A stretch of 64,000 nucleotides of DNA from Ignavibacteria bacterium (GTDB taxonomy: Bacteria; Bacteroidota; Ignavibacteria; Kapaibacteriales; UBA2268), in NCBI GenBank assembly GCA_031261605.1, contig JAISJI010000017.1, forward strand, positions 1 through 64,000, in the 5' to 3' direction. The position numbers and the translations under genes were made by a program. The notes beneath the pieces were generated by a model that did no database searches, was not told the origin of the DNA, and saw only the letters and a program-made list of their open reading frames with translations. Below are positions 1 to 11,497 of this stretch, piece after piece. Every line of letters starts with the position of its first letter. Position 1 is the stretch's first letter.

Positions 1-1101
1 AGCAGCCCACATCGTATCAAAACACTTCAAGCGAGGATACAAACTATCTTCATATACCCAATCGTCAGCGCCTAAAATGCTCTGTAAGGCAGTGCCTGTA
101 AGGGTTGCGTTGGTCGTTAGTTTGCCCTCCGCTTGACCAGGAACATCCACGCCGTTGATGCCACCATAGGGACACATCTGGCGGTCGTAGTAGTTGGAGG
201 ACGTTGTTGCTGTGGAAGTATTCGCTTCTATACCACTGGAATATACCCCACTACCATTATTTATTATTGCTCCAGTATTGATACAAGTTGTCAAATACCC
301 GGTGCTGTAATGATTAATAACATCTCTGCATATTCCGCTAATTCGGTCAGAACTGAGACCAGCCCCTAAAAGCAATCCTCCATTAAAACAATTAGTAATA
401 GAAGCCGATACTGCACAAATACCATTTAAATAAATGACGTTATTTTTTACTGCTACATTACCTATATTCAAGCAATTTGTTATATAAGATGATGGACCAT
501 CACATACTATCCCATTGGCTCTATTGCGGCTTGTAACATAACCAACATTTATACAATTAATAAAGGTACAATTAGAAGCCATTCCAACAATACCTCCCGT
601 ATAGTGATTACCAGTATTTTTACAAAAGCTAATACAATTAGTTATATCTGTATAGTCAGTATGGCCTGCTATTCCACCAACATAACCGACAATTCCACTA
701 GTTGTGCAATAACCATCAACGATAACATTTTTAATTACAACATTAGGTGAAGAAGTGCTATATCTTTGTGCAAAACAAAAAAGACCTGTAATCATAGTAT
801 CACTTATACCTAATGTAATAGTATGAAAATTGCCGTTAAAATTGCCGTTAAAAGTAACACCAGTTGCTAATGTTGAACCTATTGCTTGCCTAAGTGTATC
901 CGATATATTTTGAGTTAATGAATAATACCTTCCATTTGTTTTGCTTGATAACGTTGAATCATTTAGTTCTAATAAATCCTCCAGCGATGAAATTAAATAT
1001 GGACTTGCTGAGGTTCCATCGCCTCCGCTGAACTGCGAATAAGAATAATCTGAAGCCATTAAAAATAAAATTATAATGATTGTGCTCTTAACGTATTCCA
1101 T
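1..1101 (-). CDS. Secreted GLUG-repeat-type protein, truncated by left window edge
   Basis: Continuous minus-strand frame translated by hand from ATG at 1101 (MEYVKSTIIIILFLMASDYSYSQFSGGDGTSASPYLISSLEDL...), same architecture as 1219-4923; absent from ORF track because it runs off the window. Confidence 0.85.
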   Translation of the reverse strand, partial: MEYVKSTIIIILFLMASDYSYSQFSGGDGTSASPYLISSLEDLLELNDSTLSSKTNGRYYSLTQNISDTLRQAIGSTLATGVTFNGNFNGNFHTITLGISDTMITGLFCFAQRYSTSSPNVVIKNVIVDGYCTTSGIVGYVGGIAGHTDYTDITNCISFCKNTGNHYTGGIVGMASNCTFINCINVGYVTSRNRANGIVCDGPSSYITNCLNIGNVAVKNNVIYLNGICAVSASITNCFNGGLLLGAGLSSDRISGICRDVINHYSTGYLTTCINTGAIINNGSGVYSSGIEANTSTATTSSNYYDRQMCPYGGINGVDVPGQAEGKLTTNATLTGTALQSILGADDWVYEDSLYPRLKCFDTMWAA

Positions 1102-1218
1102 AGAAACTCCTATTTACATTGGTCTATGAATATATTATTCAATTATGCAAAAATATACCCATAGACCCAACGTAAAAAACCAAGTCACAGTTTTTACAAA
1201 AAACTGCTACATCAGCAT

Positions 1219-4200
1219 TTATTTACTAATAATAATAGGTTTAGAAATACGTTCATCATTTAATTGAACTACTATGTTATACATTCCATTAGGTAAGCGA
1301 CCAAGTTGCATATTAACGTTCAATTCTGTGTTAGCATCCACGTATCTATTCATTATGTCAAAAAGTTTGCTACCTGTAATATCGTAAATACTAATATTGA
1401 GATAACCATCTTGATAGATGTTAATACTAAATGATGCATTGGAAATGACAGGCATAGGTTTAATGTTATTAATTGCAAATGAACCAACATTGACATCAAA
1501 ATTATTTGTAAGTTGTTGAGCAAGTTTATATGCAATAAACGTCCAAGTATTAGCAGGTAATATGGTATCATTTCCCCAAGCATCCGTTAGTGTTTTATAA
1601 TTAGAGTGAAAATTAAGTGTATAATCACCAGCAACAAATCCTAACCCATAATCAATATAATAAATGGTAGCAGGTTCACCTGAATATGTTGTTGGTTCTG
1701 GTCCTGTAAAAATATTCCCGTATACTAATCTTAATTCACCTTCAACATCTGGTTCATCAATTGTAACAGATAAAAGTGTTATGGTAGGAGAATATATTGG
1801 ATCCATACCGAATGGATAATAAATAATTTCGCCCAAAAACTCTTTTCTTACATTAAAACTATCATAAGGCGAAGGAGAGGTAGAGCAGAACTCAAATGGA
1901 GCATTCACGGCAGCACTTGTTATTTTGCATATAGTTCCTGCTTTGATATTAGTATTTGTTGTTGTTATAGTTACTATCCAAACATCAGAAGAAGTTCCGC
2001 CTACAGGTTCTGCATCAGTTGCCATTGTAGTAGTAGCACCAGTCACTAAGAAGTCAGTACCTTGAAGCCCAGACAAAGCAGATGCAAACGTCACTATAAA
2101 TTCCACGGTATCTTTGTTTGTTTTTCCATCATCGTTAGTAGCGGTGTTCCGCACTATACTTATGATACAAGGTTTTTCGGGTTGTGTTATAGCGGTCGTA
2201 TCCACAACGTTTAATGGAATGCGTTTTGAATAGATGCCGATAGTAGCAGTTAAGGTGTCCGGTCCTATGGAATTTAATGTAGCACTAGTTCCAGTAATTG
2301 CAATATTACCTGTTGAAGATGCTTCCCAAGTAGCATCCGAACTGACCGTAAAATCTTTTGTAATATTATTGCTTTTATCGTTTGTGTCCAAGTAAATTGG
2401 AGCCGCTCCAACAAAACATAAATCGGTTGCTTTGAAACGAGGATATAGACCGTCATCCCAAATGAAATCATCGCAAGAAACGGACTCTAAATAACCATCT
2501 TTTATCATTTGACCCGTAATCAATCCATCTGCTTCGCCAGAGATATCAACATTATTAATCCCTTTATAAACGCACATTAAACTATCGTAAAAGCACATTT
2601 TGCCACCGCCACCGCCATAGCCATTATAAATAGCACTTACTTGGTTATTAATGCCCATACCCATAATAGGAGCTGTATTGATGGAACAATTTACGCTACT
2701 ATTATTATTTGCACCAATAATGCCAGCGATATTGATTTCTCCACTTACTGAGCCATTATTGATACTTTGTTTAATATCACCATATTCGGACATCCCAATA
2801 ATGCCACCAACACGTTCAAGTCCTTGTATAAAACCAATATTTGTGCATCTATCAAACTTACAACCTACCGCATAGCCAACAATTCCGCCCATACCGGTAT
2901 GCCCATTAGTTATATCTCCTGAGTTATCGCAAAATTCAATAGTAGTATTGTGAGCGTAACCAACGATGCCGCCTATTGAATAACAATTTTCTCCATTGTC
3001 ATTATTATCTCCATAAATATTAGCCCTATTAATGCAATTAATAATTTGGCTATAATCTGCTGCTCCAGCAATACCTCCCACATTTTCAAAAGCAGTTATG
3101 TTGCCATCTACAATTAAATTCTGAACAATTGCTTTCTCTAATAATTCCCCGAAAATTCCAACATTAGAGTGACCCGGTGCCATAATATTAACATAAATAG
3201 TATAATTATCGCCATCAAAATTGCCGCTGAAGTGCGAAACCACAGCATCTATGCTATCAATATCACTAGTAACCACAAAATATTTATCAACTGTTTCCCA
3301 TCCTGAATTTACTAAATTTTTTAGTTGCACCATATCTGCTTTGCAAGAAATTAGATATGGACATCCCTCAGTGCCGCTTCCACCTGAGAACATTAGAGCG
3401 GGTAAATTCGCAGGGGCAGTGAATATTGGGATAATCTTTTTGAAAGCACCATTTTTCGCTACCAAAGTATCTTTTCCTTCACATTCCGTAAGAATAGCTG
3501 TGTTACCGGTAATCATTACCGCTGTCAGCATCTGATTCCAAAATACTGCATCAGCCGTAGATACAATAAAGGGAGATAGCGTAACATTATTTACATTGTC
3601 ATTAGTTTGTAGAAATATTGGAGAGGCGCCGACCTTACATAAATCAATATCTTCAATATATGGATAAAGTGAGTCGCTATAAATCCAACCTGCTCCAACC
3701 CCTAAATATTCAAAATATGGCTTGGGAGCCATAAATGATGTGGGTTTTCCTTCTGCGTGATAAACATAATTAATACCAGCGATAGCGCCTATTCCCGGAC
3801 AAATTATACTATCATAATAGCAATTAATAAAACAAGTATTTGGAGAAATTGAACTATTGCCAGCAATACCACCAATGTATGATATAGTGTCGCTTTCAAT
3901 TCCATTGACCGTATAAGAAACCTTATTTGTGCTGATGCTATTTCCCACCTTCCCACTTTCAACATAACCAATTAATCCACCAAGATACAATTCATTGCCA
4001 TTGATATAAATATCGCTTATAGCTACAAAACCATTGTTTGCACAGCAAGAAAAGTTCCCAAGTTGTGTGCTATTTTGCGAAAATTCTGAGCCAAAAGAAT
4101 AATTATTTGACAGCGACAAATAGCCAACGATACCGCCAACGAAACGATAAAGTAAAGTGGCATCATCATCTAAAGCACTGCGGATAAATCCTATGTTTGT

Positions 4201-4923
4201 GCATTTGGATATGTGTCCACCGGCGTTAACCATATCTTTATCGACAAGATAGCCAACGATACCGCCTACTCGGGCTGTGTCGGCATCGCCATTGCTAAAA
4301 ACATTCCCTCCATTTTTACAAAAATCAATTTTACAATCCATTGCAGTTGCAACAACTCCACCAGCATCGGTTTTCGCAAAAATTGCTCCATTATTTAAAC
4401 AACTATCAACGCTGGTTCCAGCCATTTCACAAGCAATGCCGGCTGCTTTCCCAAAAAAAGATGTAATAGTGGCGTAATTTTTGCAATTAGTGATTTCCGA
4501 TTGATAAGCACTGCCAACTATACCTGCAACTGAGTATTGACCTGATACGAGTCCATCAACAGTAAGATTTTTTATTGAGCAACTATCGGAGACATAGCCA
4601 AAAAGTGCACCGAAGCCATTGACAACTGTATCATTAATTCTTAAGTGAAGCGATTTTCCATTGCCATTAAAATGCCCCCTAAATGGGTGAGCAGCATTAC
4701 CTATAATCGCCGTTATTGAATCGGCAATGGTGTTCATCAGCGTAAAATATGCAGTATCTAAGTTGGAATTCCCTCCATTGACACTATCCGCCAATGCCTC
4801 CATATCTGCTTTGCTGACTATCTGATATGGGTCGGCTTGTGTCCCGCTACCTCCGCTGAACTGGGCGGATGCAGTTAATGTTGTAGCAAATAATATCGCT
4901 ACAATGAGTAATACTTTTTTCAT
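1219..4923 (-). CDS. Large secreted GLUG-repeat/adhesin-like protein with T9SS-type C-terminal sorting domain
   Basis: Signal peptide MKKVLLIVAILFATTLTASAQ; FSGGSGTxxDPYxI modules used twice; many GGIVGYxxxxxIxxCxNxG repeats; C-term PMPVISNASFSINI...YDITGSKL...GMYNIVVQ. Confidence 0.88.
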   Translation of the reverse strand: MKKVLLIVAILFATTLTASAQFSGGSGTQADPYQIVSKADMEALADSVNGGNSNLDTAYFTLMNTIADSITAIIGNAAHPFRGHFNGNGKSLHLRINDTVVNGFGALFGYVSDSCSIKNLTVDGLVSGQYSVAGIVGSAYQSEITNCKNYATITSFFGKAAGIACEMAGTSVDSCLNNGAIFAKTDAGGVVATAMDCKIDFCKNGGNVFSNGDADTARVGGIVGYLVDKDMVNAGGHISKCTNIGFIRSALDDDATLLYRFVGGIVGYLSLSNNYSFGSEFSQNSTQLGNFSCCANNGFVAISDIYINGNELYLGGLIGYVESGKVGNSISTNKVSYTVNGIESDTISYIGGIAGNSSISPNTCFINCYYDSIICPGIGAIAGINYVYHAEGKPTSFMAPKPYFEYLGVGAGWIYSDSLYPYIEDIDLCKVGASPIFLQTNDNVNNVTLSPFIVSTADAVFWNQMLTAVMITGNTAILTECEGKDTLVAKNGAFKKIIPIFTAPANLPALMFSGGSGTEGCPYLISCKADMVQLKNLVNSGWETVDKYFVVTSDIDSIDAVVSHFSGNFDGDNYTIYVNIMAPGHSNVGIFGELLEKAIVQNLIVDGNITAFENVGGIAGAADYSQIINCINRANIYGDNNDNGENCYSIGGIVGYAHNTTIEFCDNSGDITNGHTGMGGIVGYAVGCKFDRCTNIGFIQGLERVGGIIGMSEYGDIKQSINNGSVSGEINIAGIIGANNNSSVNCSINTAPIMGMGINNQVSAIYNGYGGGGGKMCFYDSLMCVYKGINNVDISGEADGLITGQMIKDGYLESVSCDDFIWDDGLYPRFKATDLCFVGAAPIYLDTNDKSNNITKDFTVSSDATWEASSTGNIAITGTSATLNSIGPDTLTATIGIYSKRIPLNVVDTTAITQPEKPCIISIVRNTATNDDGKTNKDTVEFIVTFASALSGLQGTDFLVTGATTTMATDAEPVGGTSSDVWIVTITTTNTNIKAGTICKITSAAVNAPFEFCSTSPSPYDSFNVRKEFLGEIIYYPFGMDPIYSPTITLLSVTIDEPDVEGELRLVYGNIFTGPEPTTYSGEPATIYYIDYGLGFVAGDYTLNFHSNYKTLTDAWGNDTILPANTWTFIAYKLAQQLTNNFDVNVGSFAINNIKPMPVISNASFSINIYQDGYLNISIYDITGSKLFDIMNRYVDANTELNVNMQLGRLPNGMYNIVVQLNDERISKPIIISK

Positions 4924-5170
4924 TTTAACTTTATCCTCATTTATTTTAAAAATATTTTTATTTTAGGATTGTCTTAAAAGTATATCGCAAATTACACATT
5001 TATTTTTAATATAAAAAATATTATTATTTTTTTGAAAAAATAATCTCAAAAAAGGTTTTCCATAATATTCAAAAAGCCCAGATTCATCTAAAGGATTGCC
5101 ACATAGCAGTCGGGGTGGTTCTTATGTTTTCTGCATACTCCCACATAGAATGAAAATTCGCTTATTTGTC

Positions 5171-5245
5171 TGCCCCTTGATTACTCTGATTAAATTGATA
5201 AAAAATCATAGTTAATCAGAGTAATCTGTTTAATCAAGGTTCAGA
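5171..5245. repeat. Palindromic intergenic repeat (perfect 13-bp stem ttactctgattaa/ttaatcagagtaa)
   Basis: Arms 5181-5193 and 5212-5224 are exact reverse complements; related sequence at 44881-44940. Confidence 0.75.
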
Positions 5246-5307
5246 AAATAGAACAATATAATTACTGCAATGGTATTTTTAATAATGTATATTAATTGGT
5301 AATTGAT

Positions 5308-5315
5308 TATCTTTG
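5308..5315 (+). promoter_or_regulatory. Bacteroidota-type -7 box TATCTTTG, possible leaderless mRNA
   Basis: TATCTTTG (TAnnTTTG) lies 5 nt before the ATG at 5320. Confidence 0.45.
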
Positions 5316-5319
5316 TAGT

Positions 5320-5940
5320 ATGAAAAAACTTATATTATTTATCATTCTATTGCCAATTACTCTGCTCGCTGAGCCGGATGTATTGGAAACACGCGTCAAT
5401 CAATTCCTTGGACAGACATTCGATACTCTTAATTTATCCATCGGGACAATTATTGTGAATAACCGCGAGGGTATTCCATATTCTGGTGTTCTTCTGCGAG
5501 ATGGGGTAGAGACAAATCTCACATATTTGGCAGACAGCGTTCAGCGCTTCCCAGGTATTATCATTCAGCCATACGTTCGTGTGGATGATAGTTTGCTATT
5601 GGTTAGTTCTATGGAGCCGTTAAATTTGTTATTGGTAGATGTTCAGAATGGCGAAGTAGTGTTAGATAGAGTAATTCCAATCGAAGAGAAGCCAACGGAT
5701 GTGCTTGTAATACAATACAATCCCGGCGATAAGAATAGCGGTGAAGGTAGTGGTTTAGCCATAGATATAGAGGACATAGAACTAGGAGGTGTATCTACCG
5801 TTACTACTTCGCGTTCTGTCCATAGTGCAGCGGACAATTCACCGATTAGATATAGTTCATTGCCTTCGGGGACGTATTTCCTATACTTGATGGAGAGCGA
5901 GAGCAACACTGTGAAGTTCGTTTCGCTACTTACAAAGTAA
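5320..5940 (+). CDS. Secreted hypothetical protein
   Basis: Start taken at MKKLILFIILLPITLLAEP signal peptide; C-term SSLPSGTYFLYLMES...VKFVSLLTK resembles a short T9SS-type end. Confidence 0.7.
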   Translation: MKKLILFIILLPITLLAEPDVLETRVNQFLGQTFDTLNLSIGTIIVNNREGIPYSGVLLRDGVETNLTYLADSVQRFPGIIIQPYVRVDDSLLLVSSMEPLNLLLVDVQNGEVVLDRVIPIEEKPTDVLVIQYNPGDKNSGEGSGLAIDIEDIELGGVSTVTTSRSVHSAADNSPIRYSSLPSGTYFLYLMESESNTVKFVSLLTK

Positions 5941-6108
5941 AATTTGCTCACCTTTCACCTATTTAAAACTCACTACCGGGTGGAAAAGGAACTATGTAGG
6001 CATACCCTCCAAACTATTTTATATCCAATATAAATATATTCATAAAAAAATCATATATTGCCTATCTTTAAATAATCCACCAAATTATGACCACCTCACG
6101 GTGAATAT

Positions 6109-8127
6109 ATGAGCGAAAAAAAACAAAACCCCATAAATGAACTAAAAAAAATCAGCGACCCAAACAATCCACAAAATGGTATGATGAAGTTCGTCCTATT
6201 TATCCTTGTTGCATCACTGATATTCTCACTCTACTCTATGTTCGAGCAATCCCAAAAGCAAGAGTGGTCCGTAACCTATACCCAATACCAGCAGTTCCTC
6301 AAGCAAAACCTCATCATAAAAGCAAAAATATATAAGAAGTCCATTAACGATTACGAATTTGCCGGCACACTCAAAGAGCCCGTCCAAATGAACATAGACG
6401 GCAAAGCACGCGAAGTCCAACGCTTCACAGTTAAAATCGCTGTCGTAGATAATGAAACAGAACGCGACTGGGCTGAGCGCGGTATTACTTGGAATTACCT
6501 CGACGGAAACGACTCCTTTATGAATCTTATCTGGGGCTTAGTCCCATGGTTGCTTATCGGTCTCGCATTTTACTTCTACATCAGATGGATGTCTCGCGGT
6601 GGTATGGGGGGCGGCGGTAAAGGTCTCTTCTCCTTTGGAAAAAGCAGAGCAAAACTCAATACCAATTCATCCATTACATTCGCTGACGTAGCCGGTGTAG
6701 AAGAAGCAAAAATAGAATTGCAAGAGGTAGTAGAGTTCCTTAAAGAGCCAGAAAAATTTCAAAAACTCGGCGGAAAGATTCCTCGTGGTGTCCTCTTACT
6801 AGGACCTCCCGGCACAGGTAAGACCTTACTCGCACGGGCTGTAGCAGGTGAAGCAAGCGTTCCATTCTTCTCTATTTCCGGTGCTGATTTTGTGGAAATG
6901 TTTGTCGGTGTTGGTGCTTCACGTGTCCGCGATTTATTTGAAAACGCTAAACGTAATTCTCCTTGCATCGTATTCATTGATGAGATAGATGCAGTTGGAA
7001 GACAGCGTGGTGCTGGCGTTGGTGGTGGACACGATGAACGCGAGCAAACACTTAACGCTCTTCTCGTAGAGATGGATGGCTTTGAGCAAAACAGCGGTAT
7101 CATTGTCATCGCTGCTACTAACCGTGCCGATGTCCTTGATGCTGCTTTGCTACGTCCGGGTAGATTTGACCGACAAGTCGTGGTGGATAGACCCGATATT
7201 CGTGGCAGAGAAGGAATTTTCAAAGTCCATACGGATAAAATTACACTCGGCAACGATGTTGATATTAACGTGCTTGCAAAGGGAACTCCAGGTCTAAGCG
7301 GTGCAGACATTGCTAATATCGTCAATGAAGCAGCGCTACTAGCAGCAAGACGCAATGCCGAAAATGTTATGATGTATGATTTTGAAATGGCTAAAGATAA
7401 AGTGCTAATGGGCGTGGAACGAAAATCCCTTGTTATCACTGATAAAGAGAAGGAAAATACTGCATATCACGAAATGGGACACGCTCTCATTGGACATTAT
7501 CTACCTAATGCAGACCCTATTCATAAAGTCACTATCATACCTCGCGGACAAGCAATGGGACTCACTCAAAGTTTGCCACAAGAAGATATGCGTTCTTATA
7601 CGCTTGCCTATCTCAATACCAATATCACTGTCCTTCTCGGTGGCAGAGCAGCAGAGAAAATTATCTTCAATAGTCGCTCCACGGGTGCATCTAATGACAT
7701 ACAACGTGCTACAACTCTGGCTACGAAGATGGTTTGTGAATGGGGTATGAGCGAAAAAATTGGACCTATCACATACCTCGCCAATGACGAAGAAGTGTTC
7801 CTCGGCAGAGACATCTCCCGCAGAAAAATACATAGCGAAAAAATGGCAGAAACCATTGACGAAGAAATAAAACATATATTGGATTCGTGTGCCGAGCAAG
7901 CAAATCAAATCCTTACCGAAAATATTGAAATGCTACATAAAACAGCAAAGATACTAATAGAACGCGAAACAATAGACGGCGAAGAACTAAAAGCCATCAT
8001 TGCTGGCAAGGAACTTCCTCCCATCAGTAAACAGAAACTCGAAGCACTGAAATCCGTTAAGTTGGATGTTATCATTGGCGATGACGATGATAACAGCATT
8101 ATTCATACCGAAATTGAGATTGATTAA
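6109..8127 (+). CDS. ftsH: ATP-dependent zinc metalloprotease FtsH
   Basis: Two TM segments, [21 protein letters not shown] region, [11 protein letters not shown] zinc motif. Confidence 0.97.
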   Translation: MSEKKQNPINELKKISDPNNPQNGMMKFVLFILVASLIFSLYSMFEQSQKQEWSVTYTQYQQFLKQNLIIKAKIYKKSINDYEFAGTLKEPVQMNIDGKAREVQRFTVKIAVVDNETERDWAERGITWNYLDGNDSFMNLIWGLVPWLLIGLAFYFYIRWMSRGGMGGGGKGLFSFGKSRAKLNTNSSITFADVAGVEEAKIELQEVVEFLKEPEKFQKLGGKIPRGVLLLGPPGTGKTLLARAVAGEASVPFFSISGADFVEMFVGVGASRVRDLFENAKRNSPCIVFIDEIDAVGRQRGAGVGGGHDEREQTLNALLVEMDGFEQNSGIIVIAATNRADVLDAALLRPGRFDRQVVVDRPDIRGREGIFKVHTDKITLGNDVDINVLAKGTPGLSGADIANIVNEAALLAARRNAENVMMYDFEMAKDKVLMGVERKSLVITDKEKENTAYHEMGHALIGHYLPNADPIHKVTIIPRGQAMGLTQSLPQEDMRSYTLAYLNTNITVLLGGRAAEKIIFNSRSTGASNDIQRATTLATKMVCEWGMSEKIGPITYLANDEEVFLGRDISRRKIHSEKMAETIDEEIKHILDSCAEQANQILTENIEMLHKTAKILIERETIDGEELKAIIAGKELPPISKQKLEALKSVKLDVIIGDDDDNSIIHTEIEID

Positions 8128-8190
8128 ATATTTATGCAGTGGCAAATGATATTTGCCTCTACCACTACAATAATTTATTTTTTGACATAA

Positions 8191-10227
8191 ATGGGACGCT
8201 TCAAATTAAATTCATCATATAAGCCATCCGGCGACCAACCACGTGCCATACAAGAACTCGTAGAGGGTGTCAGACGTGGTGATAAATACCAAACGTTACT
8301 CGGTGTTACCGGCTCAGGTAAGACATTCACTATCTCTAACCTCATAGAAGAAGTGCAAATGCCTACTCTCGTCATCTCTCCTAATAAGACATTGGCTGCA
8401 CAACTCTATGGAGAGTTCTGCGGCTTCTTCCCCGACAACGCAGTGGAATACTTTATCTCATTCTATGACTACTACCAGCCCGAAGCATATATGCCAACCA
8501 CTGACACTTACATTGAAAAGGACTTCGCCATTAATGATGAAATAGACCGCTTGCGACTCAAAGCCACGAGCGCACTAGTTGAAGATAGAAAAGATGTAAT
8601 TGTAGTCGCCTCCGTAAGTTGCATTTATAGCATTGGGAAAAAAGACGACTTCCTCGACCAACTCTTCACCGTCCGCACGGGTGCAAAATTGGATAGACAA
8701 AAATTCCTCTACAAACTCTCCGAATTGTATTACAGCCGCAATGATGTGAATTTCACTCGTGGCACATTCAGAGTCCGAGGCGATGTAGTAGATATACTTC
8801 CGGGCTATGAACGCGAAAACGGCATCCGTATTGAATTCTTTGGTAGCGAAGTGGATAAGATAAGTATGTTTGATGTGCTTACCGGTAGCATTATAGAAAA
8901 GTTGGACATCATTACAATCTATCCATCCAAAATATTCGTTACCACAGAAGAGCAATTGAATAGAGGTATGCAGCGCATAAAAGATGAACTAATAGACCGA
9001 CTGAAATTCTACAACGAGCAAGGCAAATACTTAGAAGCACAACGATTGGAGCAACGCACTTTCTTTGACCTTGAGATGATGAAGGAAGTCGGCTATTGTA
9101 GCGGTATTGAGAACTATAGTATGCACCTCTCCGGAAGGGACTTCGGCGATAGACCTACTTGTATCTTTGACTTCTTTCCGCCGGACAACTACCTGCTTAT
9201 TATTGACGAAAGCCACGTTACCATTCCACAAATCAGAGGTATGTATGGTGGCGATAGGTCACGGAAGACAACACTCATCGAACACGGCTTTCGCTTGCCA
9301 TCTGCAATAGAAAACCGACCACTGAACTTCGGCGAAGTTGAGAAGTTGATTAACCAAGCCGTATTCGTTAGTGCTACCCCGGGCGATTGGGAATTAGAGC
9401 AATGTGGTGGCGTTGTTGTGGAACAGATAATTCGTCCGACAGGTCTCCTTGACCCAGAGATAAGCGTTCGACCAATCAAACATCAGATAGACGACCTGCT
9501 ATTTGAAATACGCAACCGCACCGAAAAACAACAGCGTGTCCTAATCACCACAATGACAAAGCGAATGGCTGAAGACCTTACCGATTACCTTACCGAACAT
9601 AAAGTGAAATGCCAATACATTCATTCCGATGTAGATAATTTTGATAGAGTGGAAATATTGCGTAACTTGCGACTTGGAAAAATAGATGTTATAGTCGGTG
9701 TAAATCTTCTCCGCGAAGGATTAGACCTGCCAGAAGTATCTCTCGTTGCGGTATTAGATGCCGATAAAGAGGGCTTCCTTCGTAGCGAAAAGTCGTTGCT
9801 GCAAGTAGCAGGCAGAACCGCAAGGAATGTGGAAGGACTTGTGATAATGTATGCCGACCGTATCACCAAATCAATGCAATTCGTTATTGATGAGACAAAT
9901 CGCAGACGCAAGTTGCAACAGGAATACAATGAAGAGCATAACATACATCCAGAGACGGTATATAAAACGATAGAAGAAATAATGTCTACTACATCTATTG
10001 CTGACATCGGCGTTGCTCGCAAAAACGCACGTGAAGATAAACAACTAACTAAGATGGCAAAACGAACTTCACCCGTTGCATCTTTCGTTCCACCAGACCG
10101 TATCAACGAATATTTGGAGGATTTGTATAAAGAAATGAAGCAAGCGGCAAAGGACTTGGACTTCGAGCGTGCCGCTTCACTTAGAGATGAAATAGCATTA
10201 CTTAAACGTAAGCAAGAGATAAAATAA
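8191..10227 (+). CDS. uvrB: Excinuclease ABC subunit B
   Basis: GVTGSGKTFTISNLIEE, YYQPEAYMP, helicase motifs, C-terminal UVR motif. Confidence 0.97.
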   Translation: MGRFKLNSSYKPSGDQPRAIQELVEGVRRGDKYQTLLGVTGSGKTFTISNLIEEVQMPTLVISPNKTLAAQLYGEFCGFFPDNAVEYFISFYDYYQPEAYMPTTDTYIEKDFAINDEIDRLRLKATSALVEDRKDVIVVASVSCIYSIGKKDDFLDQLFTVRTGAKLDRQKFLYKLSELYYSRNDVNFTRGTFRVRGDVVDILPGYERENGIRIEFFGSEVDKISMFDVLTGSIIEKLDIITIYPSKIFVTTEEQLNRGMQRIKDELIDRLKFYNEQGKYLEAQRLEQRTFFDLEMMKEVGYCSGIENYSMHLSGRDFGDRPTCIFDFFPPDNYLLIIDESHVTIPQIRGMYGGDRSRKTTLIEHGFRLPSAIENRPLNFGEVEKLINQAVFVSATPGDWELEQCGGVVVEQIIRPTGLLDPEISVRPIKHQIDDLLFEIRNRTEKQQRVLITTMTKRMAEDLTDYLTEHKVKCQYIHSDVDNFDRVEILRNLRLGKIDVIVGVNLLREGLDLPEVSLVAVLDADKEGFLRSEKSLLQVAGRTARNVEGLVIMYADRITKSMQFVIDETNRRRKLQQEYNEEHNIHPETVYKTIEEIMSTTSIADIGVARKNAREDKQLTKMAKRTSPVASFVPPDRINEYLEDLYKEMKQAAKDLDFERAASLRDEIALLKRKQEIK

Positions 10228-10243
10228 CGATTTCTACCCAATC

Positions 10244-10975
10244 CTATTTAATCAATATAAATGCAGTCATACGCCCAGCGTTATCGCCATCTCTACGGAA
10301 GGAATGAAAATTGTCATTGCTAATTGTGCATACAGAGGATACCTCTAAATTGTGTTCTGTATCCACTCCTGCATCCCGCAGTTGTGCAACAATAGCACCT
10401 TTGAGGTCTAACAAATACTTCCCTCCACCAATAGCCGTTCTGTGATTTGGAAAATGCTTTGCCACATCCTCTCCTACTTCATACTTCTCCTTTCCGGCGC
10501 AAGGCGTGATATACACAAGTATATTGCTCGGCTTCGCTCCATACTCCTCCCGCATCATAGCAATTCCTTTCGGAACAATCTGTGCGACAGTTCCTTTCCA
10601 ACCAGAATGAAATGCCGCAATACATTGTGTGAGCGGGTCATAGCAAAGGATACCAGCACAATCCGCCAAGTTTATACAAAGTGCCAAGCCGGAGTTATTA
10701 GAAATAAATCCATCTGATTCCTCAAGTTTTTGCTGTTCTGTGCCGATAATACGAATATAGTTGCTATGCACTTGTTTTTGAAATACTAATGCAGAGGTGT
10801 CGCAACCAATATTAGACGCAAGTATCTCCCTATTCAGCATAACCTCGGCATCGCTGTTGTGTGCTAATTTGTAAGCAGAGAACCCATTTGGAAACAACTT
10901 GTAATTTGAAAATGTAATACCGCTAGTAATATTTGGTGGAAAAATAGTCGGTCGTAAAATATTTATCTTTAGCAT
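10244..10975 (-). CDS. pgeF: Multicopper polyphenol oxidase/laccase-domain protein (YfiH/PgeF family)
   Basis: CINLADCAGILCYDPLTQCIAAFHSGWKGT and C-terminal FHSFRRDGDNAGRM. Confidence 0.88.
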   Translation of the reverse strand: MLKINILRPTIFPPNITSGITFSNYKLFPNGFSAYKLAHNSDAEVMLNREILASNIGCDTSALVFQKQVHSNYIRIIGTEQQKLEESDGFISNNSGLALCINLADCAGILCYDPLTQCIAAFHSGWKGTVAQIVPKGIAMMREEYGAKPSNILVYITPCAGKEKYEVGEDVAKHFPNHRTAIGGGKYLLDLKGAIVAQLRDAGVDTEHNLEVSSVCTISNDNFHSFRRDGDNAGRMTAFILIK

Positions 10976-11030
10976 ATCTTTTTTTATTGTTTGTAGTATT
11001 AATTTAACAATTAATTATTATATTTACACT

Positions 11031-11460
11031 AATTGAAATATACTTTTGATGGAAAGGCAATCGCTTATACACAATTTAATGTTGTTATAAGAGGAAAGTC
11101 CGAACTCCATAGAACATTATGCTTCCTAACAGGAAGACCACACCTAACCGTTGTGGATGGAAAGTGCAACAGAAAATATACCGCAACATAATCGTAGTTT
11201 AATGCATTATGCTGTAAGGGTGAAATGGTGGTGTAAGAGACCACCGCATAGTTGGCGACAACTATGGCAGTGCAAACCCCATAAGGAGCAAAACCAAGCA
11301 AGATATGTGGCACTTTGGCTAATGCTTTGTTCGAGCAAGTATCTGGGTAGGTTGCTATAGTTTATTGGCAACAATAAATACAGATAAATGATTGCCTCTA
11401 TTATCCTCAGGTAATAAAGACAGAATTCGGCTTATTATTCGTCATCAGTATTTTTCAATT
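11031..11460 (+). ncRNA. rnpB: RNase P RNA, bacterial type A-like
   Basis: Hallmarks gaggaaagtccgaactcc, gtgcaacagaaaatataccgc, gtaagggtgaaatggtggtgtaagagaccacc, cagataaatgattgcc, acagaattcggcttat; 5' aattgaaatatact..gatg pairs with 3' catcagtatttttcaatt as P1. Confidence 0.93.
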
Positions 11461-11497
11461 ATATTACACAACCATAATAAATAAAGGTGTTAATAAA

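Noticed and set aside
133-369. 78-aa plus-strand ORF
   Set aside because: Antisense to the GLUG protein frame that runs from 1101 to the left edge.
6759-7439. 226-aa antisense ORF in ftsH, and similar long antisense ORFs in uvrB, topA, atpD and ackA
   Set aside because: Opposite-strand shadow ORFs of strongly conserved genes, no independent start signals.
11065-11360. ORFs on both strands at 11065-11313 and 11151-11360
   Set aside because: They fall inside the RNase P RNA, which explains the sequence conservation hallmarks.
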